Notes under the pieces: generated by a model
What the model saw: the letters and a program-made list of their open reading frames with translations, nothing else
Told to the model about the DNA's origin: nothing
The model's database searches: none
Shown here: positions 45,633 through 56,700 of the stretch, in pieces
How the letters are laid out: each line of letters opens with the position of its first letter
Numbering within the stretch: the stretch's first letter is position 1
Made by a program: the position numbers and the translations under genes
DNA from: Macrostomum hystrix
Taxonomy: Eukaryota > Platyhelminthes > Macrostomidae
DNA length: 64,000 nt
NCBI GenBank assembly: GCA_950097015.1
Contig: CATNEN010000007.1
Coordinates: 1,116,001 to 1,180,000, forward strand
Direction of reading: 5' to 3'

Positions 45633-47159
45633 TTAATCCTCCCGTCGGTGAAAGATCAGCTTGTGCTCCCCTGGAGCCTTGACAGTTCCCGGCGTACCCT
45701 CGAGAATCTCCGCCATTCTGGCCGCCTCCTCGGCCGGCAGCTCAATGCGGAAGCGCTGAATGATGATCACGGCGAAGATGAAGAGCTCCATGCGAGCCAG
45801 GCTCTCTCCAAGGCAGGAGCGCTTGCCAATGGAGAACGGGATGACGCGCTCCGATGGGGCGAATTTCCCCTTTTCGTCGATGAACCGCTCGATGCGAAAG
45901 GTTGCCGGCTCGGGAAAGGCCTCTGGATCCGAGTGCAGAGCCTCGAGGTTCGGCATGACGCTGAAGCCCTTGGGGACCAGGTGACCGAACAGTTCTGTGT
46001 CCTCAAGTACCCTGTGGGCCACGCCGCCCGGTACGAGGGTGTAAACACGCTGCGATTCTAATAGGAAGGCCTCGATCAGTGGCATCCTAGTCCTGTCTGA
46101 CATGGCCGGAGGTCGATCGCCAAGGGACTCGCGCACGTACTTATGCAAGCGCTCCTGCATCTGCTGGTCCTTGGCCAGGTGCAGCGTCAACCAGCGCAGG
46201 CTATTAGTGGTCGTATCGGTACCCGCCATGAACAGATCGGCGATGCTTACCTGAAGCTTCTTGTCGCCGAAGTATTCAACTGCCTCCACTGGATCTCGTT
46301 GTTCAAGACGGTGTCGCTCAGCGAGGTAGGCTTCAATGTAGTCCGCAGGCTCGTCGGTCAAGTTGTAAGCTGACTTTTTATGGTCGATTTGAGCCTGGCA
46401 GAACTCGAACATTTGATCAAACAGTTTTACGCTCTTCTTGACAGCCTCCATGTTCATGAGAATGTTGGGTGCAAACTTCGTTAGCAGAGGTAAAAGGAGG
46501 CTCGTCCGAATGGTTGGCCTACTCGGTGCGCCCTGCTGCGTAATCTGATTGACGAGGGCCAGCGTCTTGTCGAATGTGGGATCCTCACTTGCCACGCGTC
46601 TACCAAACACCAGCATGCAGATGACGTTTGACACAGCCTTGCCGAACGGGTTGCCAGTGCTAATGGGCTCGGCTTGTGTCTCCTCGAGCACCGTTGCCAG
46701 TTCAAGCGCTTCTTTGACGATGCTTTCCTCCGAGCCGATCTTGCCAAAGCCGCAGTCTCGCAGCACCTGCAGGCTGAAGCGACGGTGGCGCTTCCAGCTT
46801 GGTCCGTCGGTCATGACCAGACCGCTGTTGCCCATGACCCGCTTGGAGAAGATGTGCTGCGGCCTTCCGGAAAACACTGCGCCCTGCGTCACGAATGCCT
46901 CCTTGACGGCCTCGAAGGTGTTTAGACAGATTGTCTGGCGGCCGTTCAGCTGGAAGCTGCTCACCGGTCCGTAGCGCTGCTTGACCGTGCGCAGCCAGCT
47001 TCGCAGCGGGAACTCCATGAAGGGGTAGCTGCCGAGAAGTGGCAGCACAGGCGGGCCGGGTGGCAGCCGGCGTTGCCGGTTCAGGAAGCTCACCAACCAA
47101 CCGACTGAGACAAGCGCCAGCAGGCCAACTGCAATGCTGAACAATTCCATCGCGCTCAA
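45633..47159 (-). CDS. Cytochrome P450, CYP2-clan type
   Basis: Heme monooxygenase anchored in the ER membrane; 508 residues if the first Met is used, 505 from the second (MELF). Order of features: N-terminal hydrophobic anchor; LPPGPPVLPLLGSYP hinge; helix-C WKRHRRFSLQVLRDCGFGK, the CYP2-like W-x-x-x-R-R-F block; AGTDTTT in helix I near residue 310; ESQR (ExxR) near 368; FRIERF near 420; and FSIGKRSCLGESLAR with the heme Cys near 449. All essential residues are present. It is a single exon, unlike typical CYP2 genes, which suggests retroposition or lineage-specific intron loss. Two copies of the same SINE lie in opposite orientation about 600 bp from each side. Substrate cannot be inferred. 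Confidence 0.95.
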   Translation of the reverse strand: MSAMELFSIAVGLLALVSVGWLVSFLNRQRRLPPGPPVLPLLGSYPFMEFPLRSWLRTVKQRYGPVSSFQLNGRQTICLNTFEAVKEAFVTQGAVFSGRPQHIFSKRVMGNSGLVMTDGPSWKRHRRFSLQVLRDCGFGKIGSEESIVKEALELATVLEETQAEPISTGNPFGKAVSNVICMLVFGRRVASEDPTFDKTLALVNQITQQGAPSRPTIRTSLLLPLLTKFAPNILMNMEAVKKSVKLFDQMFEFCQAQIDHKKSAYNLTDEPADYIEAYLAERHRLEQRDPVEAVEYFGDKKLQVSIADLFMAGTDTTTNSLRWLTLHLAKDQQMQERLHKYVRESLGDRPPAMSDRTRMPLIEAFLLESQRVYTLVPGGVAHRVLEDTELFGHLVPKGFSVMPNLEALHSDPEAFPEPATFRIERFIDEKGKFAPSERVIPFSIGKRSCLGESLARMELFIFAVIIIQRFRIELPAEEAARMAEILEGTPGTVKAPGEHKLIFHRRED

Positions 47160-47750
47160 TCTCTGTCAATTTGTTTCTGCTGAGATTTAGAAACGATTTG
47201 TGCCAAAAGAAACGTCCTTTCCTGTTCTGCTTTCTCCTATTTGTGCGGCCTGGCAGCCTGTTATCGGCACGTCTCTCTCACTCTTATCGCCATAATTTTT
47301 ACTCTCCCCCCATCGTGGGTAGCCTGCAAGGTTGCACGTAACACAAACAAACTTGTGAAAGTAGCGGCTGCGTACATAAGTGTAACACTATGCTGTATTA
47401 GGCTAGAGTCCGAAAGCTGAGCACAGATACACTCACTGTACTGGCTACTAAGTGCGTTTGCGTGTCGCCCTCAACGGCACACGTTTGGCTCGCGTAATTT
47501 CAAACGAAGGTGAACGGCAGGTTTATTTTCAGGTGCATGTAGCAGCACACACTGACAAAGTGTCTGAATCCATGACTGTTTCATAGTTGTGACTAAGCAA
47601 AGCTTTTGGTAATTTTTTTACCTGTGAGTCATTTATAAAAGGGCTTTCATTAACTGCAGTTTTATCAGTCTTCTTCTCATTCTATCTATAAGCGAATATT
47701 CTTCGAGAACATACTCAGGAAGAATGTGAAAATCATAGCAATATACATTC
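47160..47750. other. Upstream region of the P450 gene
   Basis: No gene recognised. It presumably includes the P450 promoter (minus strand), but I see no clear core element. Confidence 0.45.
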
Positions 47751-47756
47751 CCTGTG

Positions 47757-48062
47757 AATGGTGGGTGAGTGGCAGAGCGGCTGACGCGTCTGCTTCTAGC
47801 GCCAAGGTCCCTGAGCTCGATTCCGCGGCGAGGCCACATTCATTTGGGGCGCAGCCGCGGAGAGAAGGCTTGGGGGCTTGTCGTACGCCATTGAGGGGGC
47901 CAACCTCCTAGGCACAGTGAAAGTGTATACACTGCCTACAGATCTGCGTACAGTATCTGGGTGCGTCCAGTACTCAGGAGTCAGAAGAATGAACAGAATC
48001 GCCTTCTCGCTGGCAGCGGGTCGACTGTCACTGAATGATTTGCCAGTGCCTGCAGCCCTCCT
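47757..48062 (+). mobile_element. SINE family 1 copy, forward orientation
   Basis: The head contains GTGGCAGAGCGGCTGACGCG and a box B-like GAGCTCGATTCC. The body GGGGCGCAGCCGCGGAGAGA and GAAGGCTTGGGGGCTTGTCG matches the other copies. Compared with the 44658 copy it lacks part of the mid-region around the CACAC tract. The 3' end runs into AT-rich sequence near 48062; no clear flanking duplication is seen. Confidence 0.85.
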
Positions 48063-48800
48063 CTAAATATTACTATATTCTAATATTTTTATGCTCTGTG
48101 AATCTGCATGTCCGATGTAATAAGATCTGTCTGTTATAACCCAGAAAAGGGTATGTTAACTACAGCATTGCCATAAAAAATGTAAAACACAACCCTAGGT
48201 CTCCAGTAAGAGAGCAAAAATGTTTCTGGGATTCCGTGAAAACAAAAACAAGCTGAAACAGAATTCTTTGCCTGCAACATTTCTGTTCTGTTCTGTGAGA
48301 CTTTATTTAGCTAGGCAACGATTTCTCTCAGCTACACTGCATGGTCTGCGACAAAAGACAAGTTTGTGGTGAATGAGAATTGCATGAGTTCACCGTAGTT
48401 GAATGAACCGACGCGGTAGCTCAACAGTGGCGGAAAGTCACGTCCAAAACAAAAAAATGGCATCTTCCCAACCAGGATATAACTGGTCCTCCCCAGCCAC
48501 TTCCCGGGTCCCATCGCACCTGCCACATTTGAATGAAAAAATAATATAATAGCATCTTCCCAACCATGCTTTTATGCTTCTTCCGGTCGGGGAGAGGCCG
48601 ATCTCCCGCAGAGAATGAGATTGGTCCCTCTCCTCCGCCCCATTTTCCGCTTCCTACCTCATGCGATCATTCTGTGCTGTCCAATCTAAATGCTGGCCCT
48701 GAAAAATAAAAGTGAGCAGTCACAATGCCTTCCAGATTGTGATTTACAGAGGCTGGTTCCACTCCCGTTCAGTTCAACTTCTGCATTGGCAGCTGTTCCA
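48063..48800. other. Intergenic region
   Basis: No gene recognised. A short imperfect duplication (GCATCTTCCCAACCA at about 48460 and 48551) is the only structure noticed. Confidence 0.5.
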
Positions 48801-48802
48801 GC

Positions 48803-50882
48803 ATGCTGTTGCGTTTTCTCCTTCTACTCGCGCTTGTGTCGCTGCCGGCCGCTCAGCAGCCGGTGGCTGTTGTTGACGAGCTGCAGGTGTGCAGTCCTGG
48901 CTGCTCACCTGGCGGCTGCAAGTGCGATCGGCTATGCCACCACCTGGGTGACTGCTGCACCGCAGCTGATAACGAGCTGCCATCGGCAATAGCGGAGGCT
49001 AACTGCATCGATGCCAGATCCTTCATCCTTCTCGACAGCAAAGGCGTGCGGCGTCCAGTTGCGCCAGCCGAGTCGCCGCCGCTCAGTCTAGACGGTCAGC
49101 TTGGCATCGGCATCGCGTCCGGCTGTCCGGGGTCGGCAAATTCGGCACAGAGACGCCTGTGCTTCGAATCGGCCTTCCTGCCCGTGACTGCGGAGGATTT
49201 GATCTTCCGCAGTGCAGCTTGCGCTGCCTGCCACGGCCTGAGCAGCCATCGCCATCTGCCTGGACGATTAGTCTGCGACTCTGTCGCCAGCGATGCAGCA
49301 TTTCAGCTGGCGCTGCTGACGCCACCCTCCGGCTGCCGTCTGGAGTTCGTCCTGCAGTCGTCCATGTCTGCCAGCGTCAGGTTCTGCTGGAGACGGCGGC
49401 CTGTGTCTGACTGCCATCTGGCAGAGCCCGAACTGCCTCTCGCCTCTGCGGAGCTGAAGCGCCAGAGGGCCGACTTCGAACGGCAATGTCGCAGCGGCGC
49501 CTTCGATCCGGTGTTGGACGGCCGACTGGCTGCTCAAGACGACTCCGGAGCTGCTGCATCGGTAGCTGCTGCCGGAGTCTACCGAAATCTGCACTGCGCC
49601 CTGTGCCATCGGGTCAGCCTGCCGTTGCGGCCGCCAGCGAGCTGCCAGCCTGCTGGCCCAGCGCTTGCTGCCGCGGCCAGCGTCACCCGGCTGTTTTCGG
49701 CTGAAGAAGCGCGTCAGGCAGCTGCGGAGGCGGCTGTGCGCAGCCTCTGCAACCAGTCTGCTGCGAAGCAGGTTGACTTCAGCTGGCGGGATGTTCGGTG
49801 AGTTGTCATTGTTTAGTACTCGTAGCTCATTCTGATAGGCAGCAAATTCTGCACAAATTATGTACAGAGCTTTGAGAATACTTGCTTTGATGGCCGTCAG
49901 GTAGATTTAATCGCCAGTCATCGGAAATAAATTTCATTCCTCAGTATTGTCATACCGATTATCATTCCGCCACACCTGCAAAATTAACCATTTATCAGTT
50001 GGGTATAACTGAAGCAACAGGGAATTTCCTATCTAAGCTCAATGGACTCAAATTGCTTCCTATTTGGCTGTGATTTGAGCTCTCGACCTCTCTGTGAGAA
50101 GTCCAAAGATTTTGTAGCTAGCTCCTTATAGAAAGGTGTTCTTTAATGGTGAGGCTCTAAATTGATTGTCCAAGATCACATGATAGTGAACTACTTTTAA
50201 ATCTATGATGAAAATAGGAAATGTTGCGATGCTTATTCTAGAAAGTCGCATGGCTCCGTATTTGCTCTGTTCCATCTTCTTTCACTGCCAGTCAATGCAG
50301 CACGCTAACACGAGGAGGCAGGAAACTCAAATAAAATGTTAGCTGCATTAGCAAAATTAAAATTCATGCAAATTGGATGAATATGAGAATGATTGTCCAT
50401 GTCTAAGCTGTGCTGCCCTGGGCAGCCTTAGCTACCCATCTAGTAATCCAATACAATCTAGCCACTAATCAGCTTTGACATGCTCCGGCATACAAGCGTT
50501 AAACTGAGCAGGCAGTTTGTAAGTTTTTAAACTTATTTTTATGCACTATAATACGCTCGTGACTTTTGTGTTTCTGTAACAACGCTGAGGTTGTAGCCTA
50601 GTGGTTAGGGCGTCGGACTCACGAATTAATGGTCGGGGGTTCGATTCCCGACTCCACTGGAACAATTTGCGTCCTTTAGCAAGACACTTAACTCTGCATT
50701 GCTTCAGTTCACCCAGCTGTTAAATGGGTACCAGCATCAGCTGGGATAATTGAAGGTGGGTGTGGCGTCCCCCCAGTCCGTGGACTGAACAGCTGTACGC
50801 AGCCTTCAGATGCGCCACGCATTAGCTGCGGCTGTGCTGTCGGCTGCACATCTGACCCAATTGGGGCAGGTGTAATCAATTA

Positions 50883-50919
<37 letters not shown>

Positions 50920-52458
50920 CAACGCTGCAACGAGCTCGATATTGGTCGAATAAGTATATTTGATAGTTCTTTCGGAGCACATGCTAATGTTATATAAAAA
51001 ATTGAACAAAATTATTCACTCGATTCTCAGAACTCAATAGATTTCTCGAAGATACCCCTGTCTAAATTCCAGTCAGGATAAATTGCCAGTTATCTTCGTC
51101 TATATCAGCGATTGCCAGGTTCATGATAAGCAGCATGCAGGTACATCTAATGGATCAGCGGATGGCATTGTCAAGGCTGCGTCCTGACCTCAGTAGAAAA
51201 TAACGGTGATCCACGTCGGGAATTAAAAAAAACTCTTCAGACCCCGTTTCAGTCTGGCTATGACTTTTGCCACCGACTTCCCGACCAGAATCGTTGAATA
51301 TCTCGACTGTGATTCCGGAAGTTATTTCATCGGATAGAGCGGAAAATTCTAGTCGGATTTTCATTGCGATTGGTCGCATGTTTTAGGAGATACAGAAAAA
51401 AAGAAAAATGTGGGAATTTAAAAGAAGTAATTTCCCATTTCTTTTGCAAAACAGGTAGTTAATTACATTTCAGTAAATTCATTCTCTATAAAATTGCAAT
51501 TTCCTTTCTCCAAAAACTCCCCACCCGCAGATGTCCTGCTACAGCATCTTCCGAGAAGTCGTTGAACGCTACTCACTCACGTGGCAGCTTCAGCGATGAC
51601 ATTCGACCCGGACTGCAGGCCGCCGCACTGCTGCTCACCTGCGCCACCTGTCTGCCTCAACTATACCTGGCCTTACAAGGGTGTCGTTGCCAGGCGTTGC
51701 CACCGATTGAAAGAAAAAATGCAACCCCACTGCTACTGAGTTTGCACTGTGGCGGTCTGGCCGTCCAGATGATTTCCGAGCTGTCACTGGCTGTTGCGCT
51801 GCCATCATCGCCTACGAAAGTTTCTTCTGTGGCAGCGATAGCTTGGCGCACAGCAATGATCGTTCAGTCGGCGGGACTGTCGATGCAGATGCTGGCATTG
51901 TGTAGCTCCGAAATCGCCGCTGGAGCTGGCACAGGAGTCGTCACAGCCGCTGTCTGGCTCGGCAGCATCGGAGTCTCTGGCGTTGCCGGGCTTCTGGATG
52001 TCGCCTCCGGATTTGTCGAGGAGTCATCGCTGCTAGGTAGTGCAGCGGCTACAATCGCCCAGCTGTCGATCTGGACGCTGTTAATCGCCATCGCCGTTGG
52101 CATCCTCGTCCATTTAATACGCTGCAGACGTCATGCATCAGTGACGGCTTTGTTCACTAGGCGCACTTTCACAAAACTGCTGGCACTTTTCGCCATTAGG
52201 ACCGCTGCAGCAGCCGCCTACGCTTCTGGCGTTGCCACCGCAGCTGCCGTCGCTCTTGCTTGCCTCGTTGACTTTGCTCGATCGGCCTGCCTGCTGACGC
52301 TGGTTGTCGCGACGGTTCCCGCGAGCGACTTCGACACCAACACCTCGAGACGTTTGCTTCGCGTTCGACGGCAACTTCGAGCTGGTTCATCCAGCAAGTC
52401 GTCATCGTCAGCGACATCGAGCAGCTCAATTGCCCCTGGAATGGCCACTTTTGTTTGA
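48803..52458 (+). CDS. Somatomedin-B-like, seven-transmembrane orphan receptor
   Basis: Two exons, 48803-49797 and 51531-52458, join in phase (CG/A) for 640 residues. Residues 1-18 are a signal peptide. Cysteines at 30-52 (C-x3-C-x4-C-x-C-x3-C-x5-CC) match the somatomedin-B pattern, although the eighth Cys is farther away than usual. A Cys-rich ectodomain of about 270 residues follows with C-x2-C pairs (AACAACHG, CALCHR). The second exon has about seven hydrophobic helices, for example LLLTCATCLPQLYLALQG, WLGSIGVSGVAGLL and LLIAIAVGILVHLI, then a basic and Ser-rich cytoplasmic tail. This layout suggests a cell-surface receptor of the secretin/adhesion/methuselah-like type, but I see no GPS cleavage site and no class-specific motif, so the class is open. 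The coding exons are GC-rich. The 1.7-kb intron holds a full-length SINE of family 2. Confidence 0.75.
50588..50918 (+). mobile_element. Full-length SINE family 2 copy with perfect target duplication
   Basis: The 331-bp tRNA-derived SINE has a head containing TAGCCTAGTGGTTAGGGCG (box A type) and GGGGGTTCGATTCCCGACTC (box B type). Its body includes GCAAGACACTTAACTC, CAGCTGTTAAATGGGTACC, GACTGAACAGCTGTACGCAG and TAGCTGCGGCTGTGCTGTCG, and it ends in an (ATT)n tail. A perfect 9-bp duplication ACAACGCTG flanks it (50579-50587, 50919-50927). The AAGACACTTAAC...AAATGGGTACC core recalls conserved central domains of animal SINEs. It is inside the intron of the somatomedin-B/7TM gene. Confidence 0.92.
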
Positions 52459-53729
52459 CGCTTGACTCGAAATGTAAAGCACGGAATAAGGAGAAAAGAG
52501 GAAGTATGTATTCTCCGTTTCTTCGAGATTGCATTTAGAAAGAAAATATAGTAGCAATTGAGAATAGCTTGAGTATATGGATGCTTACCGGGCTAAATGA
52601 CGCACTGTTGCACTGGGCCTACGGGGGCTGTACAACTGGGCCCAACTGGTCTCAGAGCGATTTCTATTTTCATCTATCTATGACGTAAATATTCTCTAGT
52701 TGTAAAAGTTTATCCGTTTCTTTTCTTTATTTTTTCCTCTGCGTCTCTTCAACTGCGTCATTTCGTTCCTATAAAGGTAGTAAATACTTCGTATACAAGC
52801 GAGCTTGAGTCCAACTCACAATGGCACTTCTCAACTCATGGCTGGAGAATTTTTAACAAAAGAGTTTCTATTGTGCGCTAAAGAGCTCAAAAGTAAGATG
52901 CGACCTCTAAAAGAATGCTCTGGCCAATAGGGATTGGCTACTCACATTCCGTAGAAGAGATTCTACAGGCAATTGTACTCGTACATCGCTCCATAGCTGC
53001 TATTGCTCTGTGCCGCTAGCCGTTTACACCTTGTCTAAATAAAAATGAGAATTAAAAATTGAAGCTTTAGTTAGCTGCACTGCTTGAAAAAATAATGATA
53101 TTTAATAGCGACAAGCATTGCTGCCTTACTAGCTTGCTGAAACTACTCAACTGCTCACAGTGAGCAGGCCGCTACCCCTGCATTGGAAGAGTAGAAACTA
53201 ATTGAAAGCTATATTTAAGTACGATGGCAACTGGTATGATATGACCTGTGAAATCTATTTGATACCTTTCATTCATATTGATTCACAGGAATAAGTGTAT
53301 CCCCGCGTCGAATTAACGACAGGGTCTTTAGTATTTCATCATCGGTAAGTCTATGCTATATTCCATGAGTAGATTTCGGAATTCTATCATTCTAGTCTGA
53401 ATTCTCGACAAGGATTTAGAGCACAGAGCTAGTCGCAGAATGAAGGAGTTAAAACAAATACTTTAATCATAGAATTTCACAATAATTGTTTTTAAATTAT
53501 TGTAACATCCTAGGGCAACTGATACGAGATGCAAGATAATTGAGGCTGATAGTATATGGAATGAGGACCTAAGTATCATAAAACTTATAAGCACAGAGTC
53601 GGTTTGTTAATATCCACAATAATGCTGTGATAATTCACGCAAAGTTTTGATGTCTTTCAATGACACTAAACGAAAATATTGCTTCTAGGCCACTCAAAGG
53701 GACGCAACAGGAGAGCGAGACTTTACGAG
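52459..53729. other. Intergenic region and 5' leader of the ankyrin-TRP gene
   Basis: No gene recognised. CTTCTAG at 53682-53688, 41 bp before the ATG at 53730, could be a cis or trans splice acceptor for the leader of the next gene. Confidence 0.5.
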
Positions 53730-56700
53730 ATGTCTGATGAGAGACTGAATGAACACTCAGTGACAGACCAGCTTGCTGGTGATACCTGGCAAGATGAATT
53801 ATTCGAAGCCATTGCGAGCAAGAACTGGCGCCAAATTATTGAATGGTGTCGGGGTATTACTCCAGGAAGAACTGCAACTGAGGTCGAAGAGATTCTGAGG
53901 GACTTAAGAAATGCTGAATCAAACACAGTGTTTCACGCAGCTGCAGAATCTCTCTGTGATAAAACCCTATTTAGGGAATTGCTGGGTCTGGTAGAAAGCC
54001 CTGAAAGATGCTTATTACAGACGAATAACCACGGAGTAGCACCAATCCACCTGGCATGCCAACATCAAAGAGCCTCTATATTTTCTATGCTTACGGATAA
54101 GGCACTGACTGATGATCCAAGTCTGATAGAGACATTGATGGACAACAACGGAAACACAGTTCTTCACTACGCGGCTCGGAATCAGCAGGACGAATCTATA
54201 ATACTCAGCCTGTGGAAAAAATCTAGCCTAAAGGTGAAGGGCCTTCTTATTGAAAACAAGAATAAGGTGACGGCACTTCACCTTGCAGGCCAGTATAAAA
54301 GTAGATCTACCGTTCTTAAGCTAGTGGACAATGTTGTTTCTTTGAAAGAAGCCCGAGACAGCAATGGCAACACAGTGCTTCACTATGCGGCTAGGAATCG
54401 TCGAGACGAATCGATCGCAGCCAGTCTGCTACAGAAGTTTAAGAATCTGGCAAATGAGTTGCTCAGGAAAAACCAAATGGGTCTGAACCCCATTCACATT
54501 ATGTTTCAGCAGCAAAGTGCTCGCCATTTTGAACATTCCGTCAACCAAATGCCAGATTTTCGCTTTAAAGAGCCTAGCGCTCAAGGCAACACTATCGCAC
54601 ACTTTGCCGCACGCCATTCTGTTAGAAATTTGAATTTGGCTGTAGAAACTCTCGGAGTGGAAAGCCTGAAATCACAGAATAACTCTGGCCAGACACCTGC
54701 TCATGTGCTGCTGCGGCAGTTTTGGAGAACAGAAAATGTTCTAGAATTTTTTATCGCGAAAAAAGACATAATTAACTTCAAACTCACTGACAATAACCAA
54801 AAAACCTTGCTTCATTCTCTTTTCGAAAACCCAAGTTTGGGACTAGCTCATGCGAAGCTAGACGAATTCGTTGCGTTAGTGAGGTTTTTGGTCGACTTTG
54901 TGGACGTACAGCTTGAGAATACCCTCCACGAAAACTTACTGCATTCGTCCAAGCTACAGCCCAAAGTCTTGCATGCCATTCTTGATCGGCTCTTGGCGTT
55001 CGACTCCTGTAAGAGGATTCTCTCTGCCGCGCAGTACAACTCGCAGAGGCTTCATGTCATCCACGCACTCTCCAGAAGGTGCGATTTGAAGGAAGTGATT
55101 GGTCCGCTTTCCAAGCTTTCTCGGATGACTCAATCTGAGCTCATAAATCTCCGAGTGGCAGACGGTTCCTACGCAGGTGCCACGTGTCTTCACTTTGCGT
55201 GCGAGGCAGGTCATGAAGCAAACATTCTCTACCTTCTGGACAGCGGTCTCGTGTATTCATTTGAGACATGCGACGGCCGATCCTGCATCGACTTTGCCTT
55301 CGACAATGGAAAGTCTGACATTGTTTGTCGATTGGCGTCGGAATTTCAGATGTCTGAAATCGATCTGCTGCGACTGATTGATCCATCGCGGAGAAGTCTC
55401 AAACTCCCCAGCGTGGAATGTGCTCAAAGAAAGCTGGCTCTGCTTACAGGTGAAATGGTCATTGGCATGGCCGAGCTGGAAGTTCGCTTCATTGAAGGTG
55501 AAAATGAGCAGGAAGAACAAGGAGATCTCTTTTTGTCTGCTACAAGTGCAAACATGTCATTGAAGTCTTGGGCATACACAGCCGCACTATACACGGCCTT
55601 CTTACAAGACTCGAATGAAATTTTTCGAAGCGCCATCCGTCTTCGCTTGCTGAACTGTGAAGAAGAGAAGCGACTCTGTCAGTTTGTTGCACAAAAACTG
55701 AAAGATGCCGAGGATTCAAATAGACCCCTTCAGTGGATGAAAAGTCTCGAGCCAAATGGCTATCAAGAGCTTCGTAGAACAATTTCTAGCGGATCGTCTT
55801 CGTTTTGCATGTTGGAACTGGCAGTTCGACTGGACTGCTTCAACATTCTCACTGACTTGATACTCTCAAGACAGTTCGATATTATTCCGTTTGCACTGAT
55901 CGCCATTATCAGTCTTGAATCAATGACAAAACAGAAATATGAATTGAGGAAGAAACTAAAGCAGAAAATTTTGGTGATCCTGGCAACATGCCTTGATGAC
56001 TTCATTGTGAATGCCACTTCAGAGGAGCGAAAGTGCTTGTTTCGCTACTTAGTAGGAGAAATGAAAATTGACAAAACTGAATTGACATCATCCTATGGTA
56101 TTCTAGATGATCAATCTGATTCTGCTTCAGGCAATCATCAAGAGAAAACTATCGCTGATAAGGCTGTAGGCCCGAAGTTTCAATATCGAATATCAGACGA
56201 AGGCCTGTCCGAGGAACGGACAGTCGTTGAATTGATTGCAGACGCAGCTTGTGAAAAACTCTTTGCAACAGACTGTCTGTTTGAATTAAGTAGTAACTAT
56301 TGTTCATCGCCTCGCCATGATAGTGTTTATCATTCGCTCAAAATTTCTCCGATTTATAAATACTTAATTTTTGTTTGCCTTTCCTTTACTACTTTTTACC
56401 TTCTGCTGGCCATGTACATAATTTACATTCAGATACCTGCGGCAGCAAGTGAGGTCTCGGCTGGCAGATGGGTGATGATTGTAATTCTAGTTCTATACTC
56501 AATTTCGTTCGCTTTACAAGAAGTTGACAACTTCTACAGGCAATTAAGCTCGAAGAAACTTCAAGTCAGAATCTTAATAACCCAAAATCAGCTTGTTTCA
56601 ATGGTTAGCGGCAAAATGATTGGTAATGCATGGGTAAAATGTTTGCAATATTCAGCAGAGTTTTTCCTGGGGTTTTTAAACATATTACCTAAAGTTTCGG

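Noticed and set aside
50588-50662. Stand-alone tRNA gene
   Set aside because: Box A and box B-like motifs are present, but the region continues into a SINE body and (ATT)n tail bounded by a target duplication, so it is a SINE head.
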